DNA from: an uncultured Bacteroides sp.
Lineage (GTDB): Bacteria; Bacteroidota; Bacteroidia; Bacteroidales; Bacteroidaceae
Assembly: GCA_934716785.1 (NCBI GenBank)
Contig: CAKUYM010000316.1
Span: 1 to 5,142 of the forward strand
Reading direction: 5' to 3'
Length of the DNA: 5,142 nt
Each line of letters starts with the position of its first letter. Position 1 is the stretch's first letter. A program made the translations under genes and the position numbers. Under the pieces are notes generated by a model. That model saw nothing but the letters and a program-made list of their open reading frames with translations. It had not been told where the DNA came from and searched no databases. Shown one piece after another: positions 1-5,142 of the stretch.

Positions 1-599
1 ATCTATATCCGGACAATTTCTTGAAGAAAAATCTGCCTTTCTCCATTATATTGGCCGAACAAGTCCAGATGGATGCATGGGGAGAGACCACTATCTTAAA
101 CAGCTACGCAAGCGGCAACTTTATCGCTATAAGCAATATAACCTCCGCCTTAAAGACCATGTCGCAAGAAGACTTTGTAAAAATGAGGGCAGACATCAAT
201 GCTAACTTCTGGGCTAAATATATGTCAGAAGTAAGAGGAGTATTTACTATTCCGGAGGCATTTTATGAAGCGAGCGAAGCTGTTGAACCTGATATCTATA
301 GCGGTTATTATTTAGGATATGAGTCTCCTGCCGATACGGACTTTTATCATTACGGATTGATCAGCTATAATACCGACTCTTCTTATATTGACGAAGAAGA
401 TCCAGATTTTCCTTTCTACTCCCTATATGCGCCCACCAGAGAAATGGACCTGTTGCAGTGGATGAACTTCGTGTTCGAGAAGTCTCAAGACGAACTTCAG
501 GATATATTCGATGATTATCCTATCATGAAGAAGAAATACGACATCATCAAAGAAGCCATGTTGACCAATGGATTCGATTTGTCAAAATTGGAACTATAA
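1..599 (+). CDS. 3' part of a SusC/SusD-associated metallohydrolase-like lipoprotein (putative, probably catalytically degenerate)
   Basis: The frame is open from the left edge (first full codon at base 3) to TAA at 597-599, so about 198 C-terminal residues are present and the true start lies upstream. The TTG at 21 is simply an internal codon. The protein is acidic and rich in Tyr, Phe and Asp, with no membrane segment in the visible part. Its layout recalls the Bacteroidetes zinc-binding metallopeptidase lipoproteins found in SusC/SusD operons (Peptidase_Mx1 / substrate import-associated zinc metallohydrolase): a NLPFSIIL strand, a helix of the type FVKMRADINANFWAKYM where the family carries HExxH, a YAPTREMDLLQW segment where the family has a YA...EDFxE stretch, and a closing K..II.E.M...GFDLSKL helix. 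That family match is from memory of the pattern, not a search. No HExxH occurs in the visible part. The next gene starts 16 bases after this stop, so they are probably co-transcribed. It could also be an unrelated hypothetical lipoprotein. Confidence 0.55.
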   Translation, partial: LYPDNFLKKNLPFSIILAEQVQMDAWGETTILNSYASGNFIAISNITSALKTMSQEDFVKMRADINANFWAKYMSEVRGVFTIPEAFYEASEAVEPDIYSGYYLGYESPADTDFYHYGLISYNTDSSYIDEEDPDFPFYSLYAPTREMDLLQWMNFVFEKSQDELQDIFDDYPIMKKKYDIIKEAMLTNGFDLSKLEL

Positions 600-615
600 A
601 TAAACCGATATCATC

Positions 616-3156
616 ATGAATAAATTTTTTTATGTATTATTTACGGGGATGCTAACCTTAGGCATTATGACAGCCAACGCAGAATCCCACATCTTCAAAA
701 AGAAGAAAAAGAAAAAAGACGCCGCGACAGAGCAGACCGACTCTGTCAAGAAAGACAGTGCGGCAAATTACAAGAAGTTATTGAAGGGAGCCAAAACTAC
801 CGAGGGAATGTTCAAAGTACATCAGGTAAAAGACAAATACTATTTTGAAATTCCCAAGAAGTTGATAGCACGGGATTTTATGATTTCATCCAGAGTATCG
901 AGCACAAGCAACAATAAAGACGTAGCTGCCGGACAAATGCCCCACAATCCGGTAGTAGTGACATTCTCTGCCGATGACAAGAAAGTGTACATGCATAAAA
1001 AGATGTTGCGCAATCTATGTGATACGACATCCAATATGTATGCCGCCTTTCAGCGTAACTTCTCTGATCCGATATGGGAAGCCTATAAAATCGAGAGCCT
1101 TTCGCCCGACTCATCAGCTTATGTCATCGACATGACCTCTCTTTTCATCACCGATGTTCCTGAGTTCAGCCCGTTCCGCAGTGGAAACATAATGGATGTA
1201 CTGATGAAGAAAAAGCCTTTGTCAGGCAGCCTGTCTTCTTCCAAATCCAATATCTTGGGGATAAAATGCTTTCCTCAGAACATCAACATCAAATCATTGA
1301 TGAGCTATAACGTCAGTGACAATCCGTTCACGGTGACAATGACGCGCAATATCATTCTTCTGCCGGAAAAGACGATGCGCCCAAGATACAGTGATTCACG
1401 CATCGGATATTTTGACGAGGGCAAATACCTGTTTACCGAAAAAGAAGACGGCATGCAAGAGTTGTCATACATCAATCGTTGGGACCTGCAGCCGAAACCG
1501 GAAGATGTAGAACGCCATAAGCGAGGTGAATTGGTGGAACCGCAAAAACCAATCATTTATTACGTAGACACGGCCATCCCCGACAAATGGAGAGAATATA
1601 TTAAAAAGGGTATTGAAGACTGGCAGGCAGCTTTTGAAGAAATAGGATTCAAAAATGCCATTATAGCGAAAGATTACCCCAAAGATGATCCCGACTTTGA
1701 CCCGGACGATATCCGCTACAGTTGTTACCGCATGATTACCACGCCCGAACAAAACTCAATGGGCCCTTCCTGCGTAGACCCCCGTTCCGGAGAAATCATC
1801 CAAGGAGACGTGCTCTTCTATTCGAATGTAGTGAAGTTGCTGCACAACTGGCGTTTTGTACAAACAGCAGCAGTAGACCCCAATGTGCGAAAAGCGGTAT
1901 TTGACGACGAAACGATGGGAAGTTCCCTGCGCTATGTGGCGGCACACGAAATCGGGCATACCTTGGGACTGATGCACAACTTCGGAGCCTCATATTCATA
2001 TCCCGTAGATTCATTGCGCTCTGCAACTTTCACTCAGAAATACGGCACCACTCCTTCCATCATGGATTATACCCGTTTCAATTATGTGGCTCAACCCGAA
2101 GACAAAGGGGTTTCTTTAATGCCCCCCCACTTGGGAGTATATGACAAATATGCGATAAAATGGGGATACAAGCCGATATACGAAGCAGCTACTCCGGAAG
2201 ATGAAAGAAAGGTGTTGTATGCATGGATCAAAGAGAAGGAAAACGACCCTATGTATAAATATGGTCCACAACCTTTCATCAATGAATTAGATCCTTCATG
2301 CAAGGCGGAAGACCTTGGTGACAATGCCGTAAAGGCAGGCATATATGGTCTTAAGAACCTGAAAGTCATCATGAAGAACCTGCCGGAGTGGACAAAAGAT
2401 GATGATTTCCAATACACCCGGATGGCGGAAGCCTATAAAGAGGTGGTTATGCAAATGCAACGCTATTTGCTTCATGCCATGGTATCAATCGGAGGCATCT
2501 ATCTGGATGAGCCAAGACGTGACAACACGAAAGAGATAATAAAATTCGTTCCGAAGAAAGAGCAAAAAGAAGCCTTAAATTTTGTCTTAGAAACAATGAT
2601 GGAGCTACCGGAATGGATACTTGACAAGAAAATCATTGACTGCATCGGTCCTGTTTATTCTCCCAGCACCCTACAGTCTATCATTGTCAGCCGTCTATTC
2701 TTCAACTCTGTCTCTTCCAGTCTTGCCTTATTTGAAGAGCTGCATCCACAACAAGCTTACCGCTACAGCGATTTTATGGATGATTTCTATAACTTCGTAT
2801 GGAAAAAGACCAAGAGTGGAGCCAAGTTAAATATGTACGACTGCAACCTGCAAGTGGCCTATGTAGAAAAGCTGTTAGATGCCGGAGGGTTATCCAAGCA
2901 AAAAGCTTCCCTATTCTCATTCAAGAATTTAAATGAAGTTGAAAAACAACTGCTGACGGATAATGTAAACTGGCAGAAGGCCGGTTTTGAATTGAATACG
3001 ATGGGAACCATTGAAATGTTGAAGAATCCGGTAGTTCATCAAAAACTTATGGATAGCTATAATTTGATAAAGAGCAAAACCGGAGTTGGAGATTCATTTA
3101 CCCGAGCTCATTACCGCAGTCTGGAATTTAAAATAAAGCAAGCTTTGGAAAAATAA
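616..3156 (+). CDS. Secreted zinc-dependent metalloprotease (DUF5118-DUF5117-DUF4953 family)
   Basis: This 846-residue protein starts at an ATG followed at once by a classic signal peptide: MNK, a hydrophobic core over residues 4-19, and a likely signal peptidase I cut after ANA at residues 20-22. There is no lipobox cysteine, so a periplasmic or exported soluble protein is expected. A run of seven lysines (28-34) and a Lys/Asp/Ser-rich linker follow. Residues about 50-100 fit DUF5118 (EGMFKVHQVKDKYYFEIP, then LIARDFMISSRV), about 105-300 fit DUF5117, and about 425-740 fit the DUF4953 catalytic region. The metzincin signature HEIGHTLGLMH is complete: zinc ligands H444, H448 and H454, catalytic E445. 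A Met-turn candidate, SIMDY with M483, lies about 30 residues later. Upstream, GPSCVDPRSGEI (383-394) is the conserved stretch that precedes the active site in this family. Length matches the family. It should hydrolyse peptides or proteins, with substrate unknown. It is the second gene of a tight pair and the last before a terminator. No strong Shine-Dalgarno is seen, as is usual in Bacteroidetes. Confidence 0.93.
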   Translation: MNKFFYVLFTGMLTLGIMTANAESHIFKKKKKKKDAATEQTDSVKKDSAANYKKLLKGAKTTEGMFKVHQVKDKYYFEIPKKLIARDFMISSRVSSTSNNKDVAAGQMPHNPVVVTFSADDKKVYMHKKMLRNLCDTTSNMYAAFQRNFSDPIWEAYKIESLSPDSSAYVIDMTSLFITDVPEFSPFRSGNIMDVLMKKKPLSGSLSSSKSNILGIKCFPQNINIKSLMSYNVSDNPFTVTMTRNIILLPEKTMRPRYSDSRIGYFDEGKYLFTEKEDGMQELSYINRWDLQPKPEDVERHKRGELVEPQKPIIYYVDTAIPDKWREYIKKGIEDWQAAFEEIGFKNAIIAKDYPKDDPDFDPDDIRYSCYRMITTPEQNSMGPSCVDPRSGEIIQGDVLFYSNVVKLLHNWRFVQTAAVDPNVRKAVFDDETMGSSLRYVAAHEIGHTLGLMHNFGASYSYPVDSLRSATFTQKYGTTPSIMDYTRFNYVAQPEDKGVSLMPPHLGVYDKYAIKWGYKPIYEAATPEDERKVLYAWIKEKENDPMYKYGPQPFINELDPSCKAEDLGDNAVKAGIYGLKNLKVIMKNLPEWTKDDDFQYTRMAEAYKEVVMQMQRYLLHAMVSIGGIYLDEPRRDNTKEIIKFVPKKEQKEALNFVLETMMELPEWILDKKIIDCIGPVYSPSTLQSIIVSRLFFNSVSSSLALFEELHPQQAYRYSDFMDDFYNFVWKKTKSGAKLNMYDCNLQVAYVEKLLDAGGLSKQKASLFSFKNLNEVEKQLLTDNVNWQKAGFELNTMGTIEMLKNPVVHQKLMDSYNLIKSKTGVGDSFTRAHYRSLEFKIKQALEK

Positions 3157-3194
3157 GAAGCTCCTTTCCTATAGACAAAACTGATTAAATCAAT

Positions 3195-3239
3195 GCCCCT
3201 TGTTTTATTATGCAACCTATTAAAACAAGGGGCTATTTT
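3195..3239 (+). terminator. Rho-independent terminator after the metalloprotease gene, possibly bidirectional
   Basis: A perfect 13-base-pair stem is formed by GCCCCTTGTTTTA (3195-3207) and TAAAACAAGGGGC (3221-3233), with a 13-base loop. The plus-strand transcript continues with TATTTT (3234-3239), a short U-rich tail. It lies 38 bases after the metalloprotease stop and 21 bases beyond the stop of the converging minus-strand gene. It could therefore stop both transcripts, although the tail on the minus side (ATTGATTTAATC) is a weaker U-tract. Confidence 0.88.
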
Positions 3240-3254
3240 CATTCACATTCAGCA

Positions 3255-4814
3255 TCAAGCCAACAACCACCGATCTATATTCCTTTTTTCCGCACTGAAC
3301 TCCACTCCTACTTTGACCAATTCACGACCGTCTGCCTGATAAGGAATCAGATAACCTTTTTCATCAATCTGTTGCAAAGCCTGTTCGGCTGTTCCATTCA
3401 GTTTAAATTCAAACACATAGATATATTTCGGAGTTTTAACCACAGCATCCGCTCGTCCACGGGCACTACGCACCTCTGCTCCCGCAAACTGCCCCATCAG
3501 TTTGAAAACCAGATAAAACACAACTTGATAATGGCGTTCGGTCTTTTCGTTCAGTTCATAAGGAAAATCTGCAAAGAAAGCTTGCAGGCGAGTAAGAAAA
3601 GCATCGACATCACCGGTACGCAATTCCTGAACAAACTTGCCGATATAAAAGCCCTGTTCATCTTCATTGACAGGCGTATAATAAGGAACTAAAAAATTAA
3701 GGAAACCATAACGCACCTCATCATTCGGAAAAGCTAAACGATAAAGTTGGAATTCTTTATCATAGTCTTTTATTGTCAGATAACCACTCTGATAAATCAG
3801 AGGAATAGGATTATTGGCCTCCACCCTATATTCTGTAAAGGAAGAAGCAGTAGCCTCTACACCGTCAATCAATATTCTCAAATCATACTCACTCTTTTTG
3901 AGTAGTTCAACCAAAAAAGTTGGAGTACCCGTCTGAAACCAATAACTGCCAAATTCAAGTTTATAAAACGAGCTAAGTACACTGAACGGATTAAACACAC
4001 CGGCACCTTTCGGATGAAAGTGGTATCCGTCATATTTGTGTGTCATCATTTCCACAACTTCTTCCAATGTCATTTCATTGGCTGCCGCCTGACGTTCCAA
4101 CTCCGGAACAAAAACAGATGTCAACTCTTCTTTGGTAATGCCGCAAACTGTAGCATAAGCCAAATCCATACTGATATCATTCAACTGGTTCAAATCACTG
4201 AACACACTGACTTGCGCAAACTTGGTCACACCGGTAAGGAAAACAAAACGAAGATAACGGTCGGAACTTTTCAGCACACCATAGAAAGCCTTCAAGGTCT
4301 TACGATAATCATCAAGCAAAGCATCATCGCCCAATGCCTGTAACAAAGGTTTATCATATTCATCCACCAAGACTACTGCTCCACGACCAAACTGTTCACT
4401 GGCTCGGCGAATTACCCCTGCAAAACGTCCCGAAAGAGTTTCCTCATCCTCTCCTTTGCCATATTTCAGTTCCCATTGCGTCAACTGCCTGCTAAGGATT
4501 TCGACTAAAGCCTGAGGAGAATCATATTTTTCCGCGTTCAAATCCAAATGCAACACTGGATATTTCTTCCATTCCTTTTCCAAGCCGGATATAGCCAACC
4601 CATCAAACAAATCTTTCTTTCCTTCAAAATAGGCTTCAAAAGTAGAAAGAAGAAGACTCTTGCCGAAACGACGGGGACGACTCAAAAAATAAGGCTTACC
4701 CGTGTTGGCTATTTGCCACACGAAAGCTGTTTTATCTACATAGAGATAATTCTCTTCACGAATTTCTGCAAAAGTCTGTATTCCAATTGGAAGTTTACGT
4801 AATATCCCGGCCAT
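3255..4814 (-). CDS. Predicted AAA-ATPase with C-terminal PD-(D/E)XK nuclease-like domain
   Basis: This complete 519-residue protein carries the usual opening of the family: LPIGIQTFAEIRE, then NYLYVDKT (22-29). The ATG at 4814 is therefore the right start. An AAA-ATPase-like domain (PF09820 type) covers about residues 6-215. Its P-loop is the family's unusual form SRPRRFGKS (45-53, K52 and S53), the Walker B is AVVLVDEYDKP (146-156, D151 and E152), and a conserved FLTGVTKFAQVSVFSDLNQL block (192-211) follows. The C-terminal domain (DUF1703 / PD-(D/E)XK superfamily, PF08011) ends with GRADAVV (D456), VFEFK (E469, K471) and the QALQQI helix (Q478-Q482), an intact nuclease core. IYQSGYLTI (340-348) is another family hallmark. 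Length is normal and no residue is obviously lost. Function is unproven: the fold predicts ATP-dependent nucleic-acid or protein-associated activity, and a role in defence or mobile DNA has been suspected only by analogy. The gene stands alone, converges on the metalloprotease gene, and has its own promoter-like site upstream. Confidence 0.92.
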   Translation of the reverse strand: MAGILRKLPIGIQTFAEIREENYLYVDKTAFVWQIANTGKPYFLSRPRRFGKSLLLSTFEAYFEGKKDLFDGLAISGLEKEWKKYPVLHLDLNAEKYDSPQALVEILSRQLTQWELKYGKGEDEETLSGRFAGVIRRASEQFGRGAVVLVDEYDKPLLQALGDDALLDDYRKTLKAFYGVLKSSDRYLRFVFLTGVTKFAQVSVFSDLNQLNDISMDLAYATVCGITKEELTSVFVPELERQAAANEMTLEEVVEMMTHKYDGYHFHPKGAGVFNPFSVLSSFYKLEFGSYWFQTGTPTFLVELLKKSEYDLRILIDGVEATASSFTEYRVEANNPIPLIYQSGYLTIKDYDKEFQLYRLAFPNDEVRYGFLNFLVPYYTPVNEDEQGFYIGKFVQELRTGDVDAFLTRLQAFFADFPYELNEKTERHYQVVFYLVFKLMGQFAGAEVRSARGRADAVVKTPKYIYVFEFKLNGTAEQALQQIDEKGYLIPYQADGRELVKVGVEFSAEKRNIDRWLLA

Positions 4815-4839
4815 TATTTTTCCGCTATTTGTTATGATT

Positions 4840-4875
4840 CAAAGATACGCATTTCCATGAGAATACACATGCAAA
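4840..4875 (-). promoter_or_regulatory. Likely Bacteroidetes-type promoter for the ATPase gene
   Basis: Reading the minus strand, TATCTTTG (4847 down to 4840) matches the Bacteroidetes -7 consensus TAnnTTTG exactly. Transcription would begin about 20 bases before the ATG at 4814, giving a short leader. A TTTG (4875 down to 4872) lies upstream but with a 24-base spacer, longer than the roughly 19-20 expected for the -33 element, so the upstream half is doubtful. No strong ribosome binding site is present. The leader is A-rich just before the start (AAATAGCGGAAAAATA), which is common in this phylum. Confidence 0.55.
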
Positions 4876-4880
4876 CTCTA

Positions 4881-4888
4881 TAAATTTG
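4881..4888 (+). promoter_or_regulatory. Candidate -7 promoter element pointing rightward
   Basis: TAAATTTG matches TAnnTTTG exactly on the plus strand and is divergent from the ATPase promoter element 33 bases away. No good -33 TTTG is found at the expected distance. The only nearby reading start is the ATG at 4897, which would leave a leader of only a few bases. The transcript, if real, could instead be a small RNA or serve a gene beyond the window. The motif is AT-rich, so a chance match is possible. Confidence 0.25.
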
Positions 4889-4896
4889 TATCTAAA

Positions 4897-5094
4897 ATGA
4901 AGGGACTACATTCCAATTCCGTTTCCACGTACAGACACTCCGGTTTCCATGCAAGGAAACGCAAGTTTCTACGTTGGGATACAGCAACAGTAGTTCCCAG
5001 CCTAAGAACGGAGTTCCGTATGAGAGCAAAAATGATAAAAGCTATCCGTTTGCGGAATCAAGTATACGCTAAAGTCAATTCCACCAACAAGTAA
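4897..5094 (+). CDS. Doubtful small basic ORF (65 codons), unrecognised
   Basis: An ATG-to-TAA frame encodes a 65-residue, strongly basic product with many Arg and Lys (for example HARKRKFLR) and very few acidic residues. There is no signal peptide, membrane segment or known motif. A -7-like element ends only 8 bases before the ATG, and no ribosome binding site is visible. The frame overlaps a 22-base tandem repeat, whose period is not a multiple of three, so the repeat was not maintained as protein. The opposite strand is also nearly free of stops here, so the open frame may simply reflect composition. It is more likely spurious or a repeat-derived frame than a real gene, but a small basic protein cannot be excluded. 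Confidence 0.18.
   Translation: MKGLHSNSVSTYRHSGFHARKRKFLRWDTATVVPSLRTEFRMRAKMIKAIRLRNQVYAKVNSTNK
4921..4986. repeat. Degenerate 22-base tandem repeat (three units) with an inner hairpin
   Basis: Three consecutive 22-base units start at 4921, 4943 and 4965, each opening with GTTTCC or GTTTCT and sharing an A-C/T-G core. By-eye pairwise identity is about 13-14 of 22 positions, so this is a diverged array. The middle unit contains a perfect inverted repeat, GTTTCC (4943-4948) and GGAAAC (4955-4960), around ATGCAA. The other units have only remnants of the second arm. Looser TTCC-bearing words continue on both sides (4911-4926 and about 4993-5018). It may be a fragment of a dispersed intergenic repeat, but no second copy is in the window. 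Confidence 0.35.
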
Positions 5095-5142
5095 GATTTT
5101 TGCCATTCACCGGTTTCACCTACTCTCGAAATGCCGATGAAC

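Larger units (their letters stand above)
4815..5142. other. 328-base region with no confident gene
   Basis: This stretch begins at the start codon of the minus-strand ATPase gene and runs to the window edge. It holds two divergent promoter-like elements (4840-4847 minus, 4881-4888 plus), a doubtful small ORF (4897-5094, plus), a degenerate 22-base tandem repeat with a hairpin (4921-4986), a direct repeat TTCACC-GGT-TTCACC (5106-5120), and a short minus-strand open frame entering from the right edge (5058-5141). No tRNA, rRNA, CRISPR or insertion-sequence end was recognised. Its repetitive, ambiguous coding character suggests intergenic repeat or decayed sequence rather than a normal gene. Confidence 0.5.

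Noticed and set aside
21..23. TTG at base 21 as the start of the first gene
   Set aside because: The frame is open upstream to the left edge and the family's N-terminal signal sequence is missing, so the gene is cut by the window rather than starting here.
2122..2128. Run of seven C bases inside the metalloprotease gene as a possible phase-variation site
   Set aside because: The run is short, encodes conserved-looking Met-Pro-Pro-His, and the reading frame is intact across it. Seven bases is weak evidence for slippage.
840..2417. Several antisense open frames of 60-108 codons inside the metalloprotease gene
   Set aside because: They lie wholly inside a gene with a clear signal peptide and catalytic motif, show no recognisable domains, and overlap one another. 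They are shadows of the real coding frame.
3210..4802. Plus-strand open frames opposite the ATPase gene (160, 109 and 84 codons)
   Set aside because: They are antisense to a well-supported domain-bearing gene, and the first starts inside the terminator loop. No motif supports them.
4921..4986. CRISPR array
   Set aside because: Units are directly adjacent with no spacers, only about 60 percent alike, and there are no cas genes nearby.
5106..5120. TTCACC-GGT-TTCACC direct repeat as an operator or attachment site
   Set aside because: A six-base repeat with a three-base gap at the window edge is too short to assign, and no integrase or regulator is visible next to it.

Overview
The window looks like chromosomal DNA of a gut-type Bacteroides or close Bacteroidales relative. 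Three things suggest this. The long plus-strand gene has the architecture of the SusC/SusD-linked zinc metalloproteases (DUF5118-DUF5117-DUF4953). The minus-strand gene belongs to an AAA-ATPase/PD-(D/E)XK family that is heavily expanded in Bacteroidetes. Promoter-like sites fit the Bacteroidetes -7 consensus TAnnTTTG, and no strong Shine-Dalgarno sequence precedes the starts. No species can be named from the sequence alone.

Left part (1-3239): the 3' end of a gene that began upstream, then after only 15 bases a complete 846-residue secreted metalloprotease. A strong hairpin terminator closes the unit. The truncated first gene resembles the C-terminal part of the HExxH lipoproteins that accompany SusC/SusD import systems, but no HExxH is visible where one would be expected. 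The two genes probably form the tail of a nutrient-import or peptide-processing operon whose outer-membrane components would lie to the left, outside the window.

Middle (3255-4814, minus strand): one complete gene for a predicted AAA-ATPase with a C-terminal PD-(D/E)XK nuclease-like domain. It converges on the metalloprotease gene and has its own likely promoter. It does not appear to be functionally tied to the protease operon.

Right part (4815-5142): no confident gene. It holds two divergent -7-like promoter elements, a doubtful 65-codon very basic ORF, a degenerate 22-base tandem repeat with an internal hairpin, and a short open minus-strand frame running off the right edge. The region looks like decayed or repetitive intergenic DNA. 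I found no clear previously undescribed system. The best leads are the apparent loss of catalytic residues in the first gene beside an intact protease, and the odd repeat-bearing right end.
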